Made by a program: the position numbers and the translations under genes. A model generated the notes under the pieces. It did not search any database. It was given only the letters and a program-made list of their open reading frames with translations, and had not been told where the DNA came from. A stretch of DNA of 64,000 nt from Candidatus Sulfurimonas marisnigri (GTDB lineage Bacteria; Campylobacterota; Campylobacteria; Campylobacterales; Sulfurimonadaceae). The stretch lies in contig NZ_CP054493.1 in the NCBI RefSeq assembly GCF_015265475.1, positions 62,001-126,000 of the forward strand. Reading direction: 5' to 3'. Shown here piece by piece: positions 40,214-49,048 of the stretch (position 1 is its first letter; every line of letters starts with the position of its first letter).

Positions 40214-41860
40214 TTAAGTTTTAAATTGAGATAGTTTTTGAGTTAATGCTTTTGCATTATTATCAAGAACTTTCATCTCATCAGAGATTACCTTAGTTGT
40301 ATTAACATTATTGTTAACCTCCACACTGATTTCACCAATTTTATTGATAATATAATTCGTACTGTCCCCAGTTTTAGTAAGAGCATCAAGCGATGTATTC
40401 ATTGCAACTGTTGTTTCATTCATGGTCGTAACAGTATTTTCTATTTGATCTTTCGCAGTTGATGAGATATCTGTTATATTTTGGATGTTTTCACTGTTTG
40501 AGCTCATTTTCTCACTTGCTTCATTAATAGCTTGAACTATAACGCTAACAGTAGAGTTAATCTCTACTAAACTTTTTTGTGTTCTTTCTGCTAGTTTTCT
40601 AACTTCATCAGCAACAACAGCAAAGCCACGTCCATGCTCACCAGCACGTGCAGCTTCTATAGCTGCATTTAAAGCAAGAAGGTTAGTTTGATCAGCAATA
40701 TCACTTATAATGCTAAGTACTTCGGTGATTTGCTGTGCATCATTACTTAAGGCTGAGAGGTCATCTACTAAGCTCATTTCAATTTCTGCACTTTTATGTA
40801 CTTCTTCTATCATCTTTACAATATTTTTACTCGCATCGCTTAAAATTCGGCTTACTTTAGCAATATCATCTCTTACAGCATCCGCATCATCCGTTGCCTC
40901 TTTAATCATTACAACAGTTTGTTCACCAAATTGAGTTGTTTCTTTTATTATGCTTGCCGTGTTGTCCATGCTTGTAGTCATTTCAACAAAATGAGCATCA
41001 ATTCCATCAACAACTCTTCTGTTGTCATCAGCACTACCTTTAGAATCGTTTATCGCTTCTTGAGTAGATGAAATCAGGCTATTTAATTTTGAATAAACAT
41101 TTGAAATTTCATTGTTATTTAGTAAATCTTTAATAAATGTAAAATCTTTATCTCTCTCTATGCCTTCTACATCTACTTGCAAGCCATCCAGTGATTTTTG
41201 AATTAGTAGACCAAATACCGTACTAATAGAGATATGTAATATAAAGGCTATTAATGCAATAAGAAGAATTTCTGTTTGAGTGCTACTTAAGTATTCTCCA
41301 AACATTTTTATCTGCCCATTTAAGGAATCATTTGAAAATCTAATAAGATGGCATAACTCTTCTTTTGTTTTTAGAGCAACAGAGTTATAAGAACTAATAG
41401 CATCAACTCTATCCTCAGAATCTGCCTCTGGATCTGTAAATTCTTCAACCATCCCTATACCTATAGTGCCTAGTGCCTTTGTTCTAAGCTCTATATTCTT
41501 GATTATCTTTTTTAACTCAGAAAATTCATTTTCTGCTGAAAGCTCTTTAAGTAGTGAAATAGAGTTTGTTATATCTTTTTGAGTTTTATCATTTTTAGTT
41601 CTGTAGTCACTTTGAAGTGCCAGCTGTGATGAAGCAGCTGTTAAAAAGATATTTTGCAATGATGCGATAGAATCACTTACATTGTTAGTTATACTAATAA
41701 GACGTAGTTGCTTTGATTTCAAGTGTTCAAAATTCTCTTTAGTAGTGCTAAAAGCATTATAGCTCACAGCAGTAGTAACAGCAAGAAAAAATAAGCCCCA
41801 AAAAACTATATTTTGAATTCTAAATTTAATAGTTAGCCTATTTATTAATTCCATCAACAT
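40214..41860 (-). CDS. Methyl-accepting chemotaxis protein with helical-bundle sensor
   Basis: 548 residues; the ATG at 41860 has AGGAG eight bases upstream. Membrane segments near 16-35 and 198-218 surround a roughly 160-residue helical periplasmic domain, like the 4HB/HBM sensor class. The cytoplasmic tip is standard ([41 protein letters not shown]). The gene is 22 bases downstream of the DUF3373-type porin gene on the same strand, so the porin and the receptor may be co-expressed. The ligand is unknown. Confidence 0.94.
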   Translation of the reverse strand: MLMELINRLTIKFRIQNIVFWGLFFLAVTTAVSYNAFSTTKENFEHLKSKQLRLISITNNVSDSIASLQNIFLTAASSQLALQSDYRTKNDKTQKDITNSISLLKELSAENEFSELKKIIKNIELRTKALGTIGIGMVEEFTDPEADSEDRVDAISSYNSVALKTKEELCHLIRFSNDSLNGQIKMFGEYLSSTQTEILLIALIAFILHISISTVFGLLIQKSLDGLQVDVEGIERDKDFTFIKDLLNNNEISNVYSKLNSLISSTQEAINDSKGSADDNRRVVDGIDAHFVEMTTSMDNTASIIKETTQFGEQTVVMIKEATDDADAVRDDIAKVSRILSDASKNIVKMIEEVHKSAEIEMSLVDDLSALSNDAQQITEVLSIISDIADQTNLLALNAAIEAARAGEHGRGFAVVADEVRKLAERTQKSLVEINSTVSVIVQAINEASEKMSSNSENIQNITDISSTAKDQIENTVTTMNETTVAMNTSLDALTKTGDSTNYIINKIGEISVEVNNNVNTTKVISDEMKVLDNNAKALTQKLSQFKT

Positions 41861-41882
41861 CTTTTGCTCCTATTGCGTTTTA

Positions 41883-43313
41883 TTAATAAGCTACATTAAA
41901 TAATAAGTAGTAATTATTTAATTTATCTGTAGCCATAGCACCCATACTAGAAACTTCCATTGGAGCCCCTATTTGGTAACCAGTTCCAGTGTATTCATAA
42001 TCAATCATCTCCGCACCTAGACGAATATGTGCATAACGGTTGATAGGTTGAATATAGTAAACTTCAACAGCACTACCGCGAGTTGCAAGCTTGTTTGTTA
42101 CAGAGTTTGAACCTTGAGTAAAGCTAAACCAGTTTTTACTCCCTTGATTATATTCAAGACCAATACGAGGGTTGTTCATAGACTCTATAGGCATAGTGTA
42201 TCTAGTACCTAACCAAAAAGCGTTACCGGTTTTTTTATCAGTACCAATTACGCCATGACTTAAAAGTCCCATCGGTACATTCGTGTCAGGAATACCATTA
42301 TTGTCCGTATCTGTAGCCATTAAGCCAGAGTCGCCATTTGGTTTACTTTGTGAAATAGCATAGTGGGCAAAAATATCAAAACCGCTTTTAGCGATATCTG
42401 TTAACTCTACCATTGCTGTGTAGAGTGCAACATCACCGATATTAGTATTAGTATCTTCACCTGCTATATTGGTAGTGTTAGATACAACATCAGTAGCTTG
42501 TACGGCACTAAGTTGCAGAAGTGAACCCTCTATACCTAAGCCTGTATCTAAGAAAATACCAAGAACGTTAGTATCGTTAGTTCCTCCAGGATTTCCTACA
42601 TAACTCATCTCCGAGCTATCTTGATAACCTTTTCCGTAACCGACTCTAAGTGCCATTCCGTCAATGCCACTTACTTTTTGCAGATTAACAGTTGCAACAA
42701 TTCCATCTGCTGCTCCATCAAAACTAAGTGCTGAGTATGTTGACTTACGAACAGTATTGTCTTTAAACTGATGAGAAGGTCCATCTGAACTTGGCTGACG
42801 ACCTATTGTTAAAGTTACAGGAACTGCACCTTCTGCAACAGTCCAGTCAATATATGCTCTCTCAACAAAAACACCACTGTCTGAAGGTCTTCTCCCCTGC
42901 ATTGGATCCATTCCGGAGAATAGATTAATATTTGAATCAGACCAGTTTTTATACATACTAAGACGGCCTGTAAACTTCATATCATCTGTAATATCAGAAC
43001 CCATATTCAGTCTTAAACGGTTTGACCATATGTTGCTATCTGATGAACTAGTACCTGCAGCATCTTCTATGTCAAAATTATTTACTTGTGTACGAAATTC
43101 AATACCAAACTTTATCTTATCAGTTAATGTGGCAGTTTCAACCTCATCAATACGCTCTTCAAGTGCATCACTAGTGTCAAGTTGAGAGTTTTTTAGTTCA
43201 TTTATCTGCTTTTGAAGACTATCTATTTTTGAATTTATATCGTCTGAAGCATTTGCATTCATTGCTAAAGCTAACATAGATGCTGCTAAACTTAATTTTA
43301 TTACTTTTTTCAT
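41883..43313 (-). CDS. DUF3373-type outer-membrane porin
   Basis: 476 residues from the ATG at 43313, which has GGAG seven bases upstream; the frame extends to 43325 without a better site. The signal peptide (to about residue 22) is followed by a coiled-coil stretch (IDSLQKQINELKNSQLDTSDALEERIDEVE) and a barrel with KIKFGIEFRTQVNNF, NRLRLNMGSDITDDMKFTGRLSMYKNW and AYIDWTV, the DUF3373 pattern frequent in Campylobacterota. The N-terminal coiled coil may trimerise or reach the cell wall. The small secreted protein gene lies upstream. Confidence 0.88.
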   Translation of the reverse strand: MKKVIKLSLAASMLALAMNANASDDINSKIDSLQKQINELKNSQLDTSDALEERIDEVETATLTDKIKFGIEFRTQVNNFDIEDAAGTSSSDSNIWSNRLRLNMGSDITDDMKFTGRLSMYKNWSDSNINLFSGMDPMQGRRPSDSGVFVERAYIDWTVAEGAVPVTLTIGRQPSSDGPSHQFKDNTVRKSTYSALSFDGAADGIVATVNLQKVSGIDGMALRVGYGKGYQDSSEMSYVGNPGGTNDTNVLGIFLDTGLGIEGSLLQLSAVQATDVVSNTTNIAGEDTNTNIGDVALYTAMVELTDIAKSGFDIFAHYAISQSKPNGDSGLMATDTDNNGIPDTNVPMGLLSHGVIGTDKKTGNAFWLGTRYTMPIESMNNPRIGLEYNQGSKNWFSFTQGSNSVTNKLATRGSAVEVYYIQPINRYAHIRLGAEMIDYEYTGTGYQIGAPMEVSSMGAMATDKLNNYYLLFNVAY

Positions 43314-43327
43314 TTTATACTCCATGA

Positions 43328-43585
43328 TTACATTCCCGCCGCTTCTGGATGATCAGAATCTGCCGCATGACTTGTTAAATACTTTTTTAAAGCATTTTTA
43401 TCTGCATCAGACAATTTGTCTATGCCTAGTTTTTTCATCTTTCTATCTTTTGTAAAGATTTTTTCCCACTGTTTTATTGCCTTTGAACTAGGGTTTAAAC
43501 CAAGTTGAACTGCAAGTTCTTTGCCACCTGCAAAAGCTAAAGAAGCAATAACAGATAGGGCTAATAATAAACGAAAAATTTTCAT
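43328..43585 (-). CDS. Small secreted protein of unknown function
   Basis: 85 residues from the second ATG (43585); the first is at 43591. A signal peptide (to AFA, about residue 19) is followed by a mature helical protein (GKELAVQLGLNPSSKAIKQWEKIFTKDRKMKKLGIDKLSDADKNALKKYL) that resembles a cytochrome c fold but lacks a CxxCH heme site. It is the first gene of the unit with the DUF3373-type porin and MCP. It may be a degenerate c-type cytochrome domain; no function is assigned. Confidence 0.7.
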   Translation of the reverse strand: MKIFRLLLALSVIASLAFAGGKELAVQLGLNPSSKAIKQWEKIFTKDRKMKKLGIDKLSDADKNALKKYLTSHAADSDHPEAAGM

Positions 43586-43734
43586 TCGCACTCCCTTTGT
43601 AATTATATTATTACATTATATATAGAATAACTAAAAAGAACCTTACTTTTAAGGCATTAAGGTATATTTCAGGTACACTCAACTTAAAGTATTATATTCA
43701 GTTGTTTAATATAAATAAAACTTATCACACTAAC

Positions 43735-43766
43735 TACACAGAGAGTACACACGCTAGTAGTATAAT
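43735..43766 (+). promoter_or_regulatory. TACACA direct repeat plus -10 box, site 2
   Basis: TACACA at 43735-43740 and 43746-43751 (five bases GAGAG between), nine bases, then TATAAT at 43761-43766. It is upstream of the DoxX gene and has the same geometry as the sites at 36239 and 54867. Confidence 0.7.
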
Positions 43767-43795
43767 TTTACAGATATTAAAAATAGGAGTTTATT

Positions 43796-44236
43796 ATGAA
43801 ACTCAAAGAATTATATATGAATTTTTCACATGTTGGCGATTTATTTAAACCACTTTCTTTGCTTATAGCAAGGCTAATAGTTGCTTACGGATTTTATGAG
43901 CCGGCTATGATGAAATGGGGAAGTATTGAAAAAATTGCTGAGTGGTTTGGTTCAATGGGGATTCCTCTTCCTCTTTTAAATGCTTACATGGCAGCTACAA
44001 CAGAGATTGTCGGGGTAGTGTTACTTACTTTAGGCCTCTTTACTAGAGCCATTTCTTTACCACTTATCGTTGTTATGATTGTAGCAATAGTAACAGTACA
44101 TCTACCGCATGGATTTGCAGCAGGAGAGAATGGATTTGAGATACCACTCTACTATATGATATTTTTATTTATCTTTGTTTCCAATGGAGCGGGGAAATAT
44201 AGTTTAGATAGATTGATATTTGGTGAGAAAAATTAG
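43796..44236 (+). CDS. DoxX-family membrane protein
   Basis: 146 residues with four membrane helices and the DoxX pattern LIVAYGFYEPAMMKWGSIEKIAEWFGSMGIPLP and ATTEIVGVVLLTLGLFTR, including the Glu in the second helix. The family is poorly characterised; members accompany quinone/thiosulfate oxidoreductases, and DoxX genes also occur in HvfA/bufferin-type copper-peptide operons. The gene heads a unit with the GMC dehydrogenase subunits and carries the same promoter element as the Cys-rich protein at 36298. Confidence 0.88.
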   Translation: MKLKELYMNFSHVGDLFKPLSLLIARLIVAYGFYEPAMMKWGSIEKIAEWFGSMGIPLPLLNAYMAATTEIVGVVLLTLGLFTRAISLPLIVVMIVAIVTVHLPHGFAAGENGFEIPLYYMIFLFIFVSNGAGKYSLDRLIFGEKN

Positions 44237-44242
44237 TATAAT
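44237..44242 (+). promoter_or_regulatory. -10-like box five bases before the GMC small-subunit ATG
   Basis: TATAAT begins right after the doxX stop and ends five bases before the ATG at 44248, which has no Shine-Dalgarno sequence. It could give a leaderless internal transcript, or the gene could be read by coupling to doxX. Confidence 0.4.
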
Positions 44243-44247
44243 AAACA

Positions 44248-44751
44248 ATGATTTTTAATTCACGCAGACTATTTTTAAAAAATAGCTTTCTTAGCTCAAT
44301 TGTATTTGTTACTTATGGGAGTGAACTCTTTGGCGTGGTTACTCCCATGCAAACCATTTCTTTGGTACAGCGTGACTTATTTCCGTCAACTCCATTGTTC
44401 CCACATGTAAAAGATATAAACGCAACGTATTGCTTAACTAAGATACTATCTCACTCCCGTGTAACAGACGAAGATAAAGCTTTTATAAAAGATGGAGTTA
44501 AGTGGCTCAATGAAGAGGCAGTTACTAAATATAAAAAACTATACTCAGCACTCTCATGGCAACAACGGCAAGAGACACTTCAAGATATAGCAGATACAGA
44601 TTGGGGAGAGAGTTGGATTAAAACAATTATGGGTTATATCTTTGAAGCTATGCTTGGCGATCCAATTTATGGCGGCAACAAAGGTGAGATAGGCTGGAAA
44701 TGGCTAAATCACAAATCTGGATTACCAAGACCAAAAAAGGAACTTTTGTGA
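44248..44751 (+). CDS. GMC oxidoreductase small subunit (gluconate 2-dehydrogenase subunit 3-like)
   Basis: 167 residues. The N-terminus NSRRLFLKNSFLSSIVFVTYG is a Tat-like twin-arginine signal that would carry the folded complex to the periplasm. The body matches the gluconate 2-dehydrogenase subunit 3 family (VKWLNEEAVTKYKKLYSALSWQQRQETLQDIA, MGYIFEAMLGDPIYGGNKGEIGWKWLNHKSG). It acts as chaperone and partner for the FAD subunit encoded next. Its stop TGA overlaps the GTG start of that gene. Confidence 0.88.
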   Translation: MIFNSRRLFLKNSFLSSIVFVTYGSELFGVVTPMQTISLVQRDLFPSTPLFPHVKDINATYCLTKILSHSRVTDEDKAFIKDGVKWLNEEAVTKYKKLYSALSWQQRQETLQDIADTDWGESWIKTIMGYIFEAMLGDPIYGGNKGEIGWKWLNHKSGLPRPKKELL

Positions 44752-46406
44752 AGTTTGACATATGTATAGTAGGTAGTGGCGCTGGTGGTTCACCAATAGC
44801 ATATGAGCTGTCTAATGCCGGTTATAAAGTAATAGTTTTGGAAAAAGGTTCTAATTATAAAGAAGAAGATTTCTCTAAAGATGAGATAGCTGTTAGTAGA
44901 AGGTCTCTCTTCACTCCACTTTTAAAAGATGAACAACATGTAATAAACGACAGAGAAAAAGATGGCTCTGTTACGAGATATGTGGGGAGTGAATATAACT
45001 GGAATTTTTGGAACGGATCAATGGTTGGCGGTTCCTCAAATCTGATGAGCGGTTATTTCCATAGGATGAAACCAAATGATTTTCGTCTAAGAAGCAAGTT
45101 TGGTGAGATAGATGGAGCAAATGTTGTTGATTGGCCTATAAGCTATGAAGATTTAGAACCATACTATACAAAGGTTGAAGAGATTATTGGAGTATCTGGA
45201 GATGCTAAAAAACATAAATTTCTTGAGCCTCGCTCAACAAAAAATTTTCCATATCCAATGCTGGAGGTCAATGGTGCTACTAAATGGTTTGATCATACAT
45301 GTAGAAGGTTGGGATATGAAAGTATACCAACGCCAAGAGCTGTTTTACCACATAATGCACTAGGTAGAAATGGTTGTTCATATTCTAACTTTTGCGGAAG
45401 TTATGGTTGTGCAACTGGAGCTAAGGGGAGTGCTAGGGCTGCACTACTTCAAAAATGCAGTGCAAAAATAGTTACAGATGCGTTTGTGTATAAACTTGAT
45501 AGCAATAAAAGTAAAATAACTAAAGCACACTATTATGACAAAAATCTTAAGAGTCACACCGTTGAGGCGAAAATATTTGTAGTTGCTGCGCAGGCAATAG
45601 AGACATCAAGACTTCTTTTAAACTCTAAAAATGTCTACTTTCCAAAAGGATTGGCAAACAACAGTGGAGAGGTTGGAAAAAATCTTATTTTTTCTGCAGG
45701 TGGAAGCGGAACAGGTAGAATAAGATTCGAATCACTTACAGCTGAACAACGCAAAGAGTTAATGGAACCAGGACTCTTTTTTAACCGTTCTTTGCAGGAT
45801 TGGTACGAGTACGAACACAGAGAGAAAAAGTACAAAGGCGGGACTATAGACTTTTTATTTGAACATGCAAATATTATAAGTCGTGCCAGCAGAGAGATGT
45901 ATGGTGACAACGGACATCTTTTATGGGGCAGGGAACTTCAAGAAAAGATACACAAAAATCTTACAACTTCAAGAGTTTTGACGTTTGAAGTTTTTAACGA
46001 TTGGTTGCCAACTGATTACTGCAATGTAACCATAGATGATAAAGTAAAAGACAAGTATGGTGTAAAAGTTGGAGCTATAAATCTCTACTCACATCCTAGG
46101 GATATCGAGGTAGGTGAGTATTTAGCAAAAAAAGCAAAAATTGTTTTACAGATGATGGGGGCAGAAGATATATCCGTAAATATTTCAGCATCTCCCCCTC
46201 CAAATCTGGTGGCTGGCGGATGCAGGTTTGGAATAAATCCTAAAACATCAGTTTTGGATTTAAACTGTAAGGCTCATGAGCTGAATAATCTTTATGTGAC
46301 AGATGCTAGTTTTATGCCAACAGGTGGGAGTGTCCCATATACATGGACTATTTATGCAAACTCTTTTAGAGTTGCAGATGCTATACTTGGCTCTCTGGAA
46401 GGCTAA
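44748..46406 (+). CDS. GMC-family FAD dehydrogenase, large subunit (GTG start)
   Basis: 552 residues from the GTG at 44748, which has AAAAGGAA upstream and overlaps the small-subunit stop (GTGA); a start at 44700 would lie deep inside that gene. The FAD-binding motif CIVGSGAGGSPIAYELSN is at the N-terminus, with GGSSNLMSG and the C-terminal LYVTDASFMPTGGSVPYTWTIYANSFRVAD. Relatives oxidise sugars, gluconate or alcohols in the periplasm and pass electrons to a cytochrome c subunit. No such subunit is adjacent, so the electron acceptor and substrate are unknown. Confidence 0.9.
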   Translation: MKFDICIVGSGAGGSPIAYELSNAGYKVIVLEKGSNYKEEDFSKDEIAVSRRSLFTPLLKDEQHVINDREKDGSVTRYVGSEYNWNFWNGSMVGGSSNLMSGYFHRMKPNDFRLRSKFGEIDGANVVDWPISYEDLEPYYTKVEEIIGVSGDAKKHKFLEPRSTKNFPYPMLEVNGATKWFDHTCRRLGYESIPTPRAVLPHNALGRNGCSYSNFCGSYGCATGAKGSARAALLQKCSAKIVTDAFVYKLDSNKSKITKAHYYDKNLKSHTVEAKIFVVAAQAIETSRLLLNSKNVYFPKGLANNSGEVGKNLIFSAGGSGTGRIRFESLTAEQRKELMEPGLFFNRSLQDWYEYEHREKKYKGGTIDFLFEHANIISRASREMYGDNGHLLWGRELQEKIHKNLTTSRVLTFEVFNDWLPTDYCNVTIDDKVKDKYGVKVGAINLYSHPRDIEVGEYLAKKAKIVLQMMGAEDISVNISASPPPNLVAGGCRFGINPKTSVLDLNCKAHELNNLYVTDASFMPTGGSVPYTWTIYANSFRVADAILGSLEG

Positions 46407-46411
46407 GAGGG

Positions 46412-47638
46412 CTACTCCTCTTCTGCCATTTTGCTTACATGTGCAGGTAACTCTTTGCTTGCAGCAGCTCCAAGTTTTTCCAGCTTTTGAAATTGGCTTG
46501 TAATGCTTCCTGCACCTAGATGCATTTTTGAGTAAGCCTCATCATAAGTTTTTTGCACAGTCATTATCTGTTTTCCAAGCCTCTCAATGCTCTCCACAAA
46601 CCCTGCAAACTTATCAAATAAAAGACCGGCTCTCTTTGCTATCTCTTGGGCATTTCTCTGCTGATGCTCATACTTCCAACTATTTTCAACTGCACGAAGG
46701 GAGACCATAAGTGTAGTTGGACCAACTAAGATGATATTTTTTTTAAAGGCGTGGTCAAAAAGTGTGCTGTCATACTCCATAGCCATCAGCAAAGCAGACT
46801 CAATTGGGACAAACATAAAGATAAAGTCTAGTGTTTCAACACCTTTAAGAGAGGTGTAATCTTTGTCGCTTAACTCCTTGATATGCTTTTTCATAGATGC
46901 TACATGTAGATTGGAAAAAGTCTCTTTATCCTTGTCATTATCACATGACGTATACTGCTCATATGCAGTTAGTGAAGTTTTTGCGTCAATTATAATATCT
47001 CTAGTGTCTGGCAGGTGAACTATTACGTCAGGTCTATAACGACTTCCATCACTCTCATGTTCTAAGCTTACTTCACGCTTATACTCTTTTCCAAGCCTTA
47101 AGCCGGAGTTTTCAAGAACACTCTCTAGAATCATCTCACCCCATACACCTTGAGTCTTACTCTCTCCTTTTAATGCTTTGGTGAGGTTTTTAGCATCTTG
47201 ACTCATTTGATGGTTAATCTCTTTGATACTTTTTATCTCTGCTTGAAGCATAGAGCGGTCTTTCGCCTCTTTTATATAAACATCATCAATCTGCTTTTTA
47301 AACTCGTTGAACTGCTCTCTCATCGGGTTTATCATCTTATTTATATTTTCTTGGTTTTGTGTAGAGAACTTTTGTGAATTAGACTCGAGTATTTTGTCTG
47401 CTAAATCTTTGAACTCTAGTTTCATCTGCTCTTTATTTCTCTCAAGTAAATCTATTTTCTCTTGACTCATCTGGTTTATTCCACTTATTCGCTCGTGTAA
47501 AACAGCATTTTCACTTGAGAGTGCTGCAACTTTTTTAGTCTCTTCATTAAGAGAGTTTTTTATACTTTTTACTGCTACAAGCCAAGTAGCAAGTGTTCCA
47601 AAAATCATTCCAATAAGTAAGTAAAGTGTTTCTATCAT
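46412..47638 (-). CDS. rmuC: RmuC-family protein
   Basis: 408 residues. One N-terminal membrane segment (about 4-24) is followed by a long coiled coil (about 30-150) and the RmuC nuclease-like domain (GVWGEMILESVLENSGL, SRYRPDVIVHLPDTRDIIIDAKTSLTAYEQY, LDFIFMFVPIE). The family limits recombination at inverted repeats and is thought to act at the membrane. It is convergent with the GMC gene and follows a GNAT gene on its own strand. Confidence 0.93.
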   Translation of the reverse strand: MIETLYLLIGMIFGTLATWLVAVKSIKNSLNEETKKVAALSSENAVLHERISGINQMSQEKIDLLERNKEQMKLEFKDLADKILESNSQKFSTQNQENINKMINPMREQFNEFKKQIDDVYIKEAKDRSMLQAEIKSIKEINHQMSQDAKNLTKALKGESKTQGVWGEMILESVLENSGLRLGKEYKREVSLEHESDGSRYRPDVIVHLPDTRDIIIDAKTSLTAYEQYTSCDNDKDKETFSNLHVASMKKHIKELSDKDYTSLKGVETLDFIFMFVPIESALLMAMEYDSTLFDHAFKKNIILVGPTTLMVSLRAVENSWKYEHQQRNAQEIAKRAGLLFDKFAGFVESIERLGKQIMTVQKTYDEAYSKMHLGAGSITSQFQKLEKLGAAASKELPAHVSKMAEEE

Positions 47639-47647
47639 ATATATATC

Positions 47648-48454
47648 CTAATTTAAAATCTTATTATACATATTTGTTGTTGTAGAAACTATTTCCATGT
47701 CATGTAGCTTAACTATTCTAAGGAGAAGTTGTTCTGTTTGTGGAACTTCTATATAGATAGAAGTTGCTTTGTTTAAATCTTTAGAGAGGTGATATATAAG
47801 AGCAAGTGCTTCATTTATTTCATTTGAGGATAAAACAATCTGATACCCATCTTTGTAGGGCAGTAAAATTGCATAGGATGAAAGGGAGTCTTCATTATAG
47901 ACCCCTTTGCATAGAGTGCTTTTTTTAAATAAACAAGATGTATAAGACTGTTTTTTTAAATAGTTTAGTTTTAGATTGTGCTCTAAAAAAGAGCTTTCAC
48001 TAACATTGCTAACGGTTATATTTGATTTAGGTGCTTGTGTTTGTCCTGAATTAAAAGAGAAAAGAGATGTTTCAAAGTAGGCTTTAAAACCAACAGCTTC
48101 ATAGATTTGTTCTTTGCCTTGAATGCAGTCAATAGCAATCTGGCATCCATCTAAATGTTTTTTTGCAAAATTTAGAAGCTCCTTGCCAAACCCTTGTGAG
48201 CGAAATTTTTTTAGAATAAGGAGATTACTCAGTCTTCCAAATTTTTCACTCTCTTTTATAGCTAAGACAAAACCAACCAATTCTTTATCTTTGTAAGCTA
48301 TAAAAAAATCATTTGGATAAGATTTGTTAAGACACTTTATGTGACTAACATTATTAGTAAATCCTTCAAGTTTAAAAGAGTTGAAAAAAGATACAAGTTC
48401 ACTCTGCCTTAGCTCTCTTATGTTTAGCAAACTACATTGCACCACACTTGCCAA
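47648..48454 (-). CDS. GNAT-family acetyltransferase
   Basis: 268 residues. The first half is a GNAT domain with KEKELVGFVLAIKES..LKKFRSQGFGKELLNFAKKHL, the acetyl-CoA loop being RSQGFG. The second half looks like a second, degenerate GNAT-type domain (ILLPYKDGYQIVLSSNEINEALALIYHLS). Its start overlaps the Cys-rich lipoprotein stop by 23 bases, so it is probably translated from the copper operon transcript. The substrate is unknown. Confidence 0.78.
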   Translation of the reverse strand: MASVVQCSLLNIRELRQSELVSFFNSFKLEGFTNNVSHIKCLNKSYPNDFFIAYKDKELVGFVLAIKESEKFGRLSNLLILKKFRSQGFGKELLNFAKKHLDGCQIAIDCIQGKEQIYEAVGFKAYFETSLFSFNSGQTQAPKSNITVSNVSESSFLEHNLKLNYLKKQSYTSCLFKKSTLCKGVYNEDSLSSYAILLPYKDGYQIVLSSNEINEALALIYHLSKDLNKATSIYIEVPQTEQLLLRIVKLHDMEIVSTTTNMYNKILN

Positions 48455-49046
48455 CAGCGCATTTCATGGCAGGTTCTTTCGGAGCCTCTTTTGGAACTTC
48501 TTTTGGAACTTCTTTTTTAGATTTAGGTTCATTCATAGAAGCACCGCATTTGCCAACAGCACATTTCATTGCAGCCTCTTTTGGAGCTTCCTTCTTAGGT
48601 TTAGGCTCATTCATTGAAGCACCGCATTTACCAGCAGCGCATTTCATGGCAGCTTCTTTTGGAGCCTCTTTTTTAGGCTTAGGCTCGTTCATAGAAGCAC
48701 CACACTTGCCAGCAGCACATTTCATGACAGGGGCTGCTCCACATTTGCCTGTGCCACATTTTAAAATAAGCTTCTTACCGTTAGGATCTCGGACACAATC
48801 GTATGCTTCTTTTGTTGTTTTTGCTTTCATTACACAATCTTTTCGTGAATCTTTTTCACGCATTTGAGAGAGTATATTATTTTTCTTTTTAGCTAAAGCG
48901 GAGTTTCCATCAAACATATTTGCGCCACATTTTCCAGCACCACATTTCATGCCAGGAGCAGCTTTGCTCTCTTCTTTTTTCTCACCACACCCGCTTAATA
49001 CAAGCAGTGTTAGTGTAATCAATAAAAGTATTTTAATTTTTATCAT
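48432..49046 (-). CDS. Cys-rich lipoprotein with six KCxxGKCG repeats, in the copper efflux operon
   Basis: 204 residues. The lipobox LVLSGCGEK (Cys20) predicts a lipoprotein. Six copies of the motif follow: MKCGAGKCGA near 33, LKCGTGKCGA near 95, and four of the MKCA(A/V)GKCGA form near 108, 134, 160 and 194. The last part is a tandem repeat of 26-residue units joined by Pro/Lys/Glu linkers. The motif is shared with the secreted protein at 36298. The protein starts 3 bases after cusA on the same strand, so a periplasmic or outer-membrane copper buffer that feeds the pump is the natural reading. No EGKCG Glu is present. Confidence 0.88.
   Translation of the reverse strand: MIKIKILLLITLTLLVLSGCGEKKEESKAAPGMKCGAGKCGANMFDGNSALAKKKNNILSQMREKDSRKDCVMKAKTTKEAYDCVRDPNGKKLILKCGTGKCGAAPVMKCAAGKCGASMNEPKPKKEAPKEAAMKCAAGKCGASMNEPKPKKEAPKEAAMKCAVGKCGASMNEPKSKKEVPKEVPKEAPKEPAMKCAVGKCGAM
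48468..48725 (-). repeat. In-frame tandem repeat inside the Cys-rich lipoprotein gene
   Basis: Two 78-base units (48648-48725 and 48570-48647) encode nearly identical 26-residue blocks of form MKCAAGKCGASMNEPKPKKE plus APKEAA. A third, expanded unit (48468-48569, 34 codons) adds VPKE/APKE repeats. The near-identity suggests recent expansion and possible length variation among strains. Confidence 0.85.
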
Positions 49047-49048
49047 TC

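Noticed and set aside
48448-48867. Reading frame of 139 codons on the plus strand over the Cys-rich lipoprotein
   Set aside because: It is a shadow produced by the in-frame repeats of the minus-strand lipoprotein gene, which has a signal peptide, lipobox and conserved motifs.
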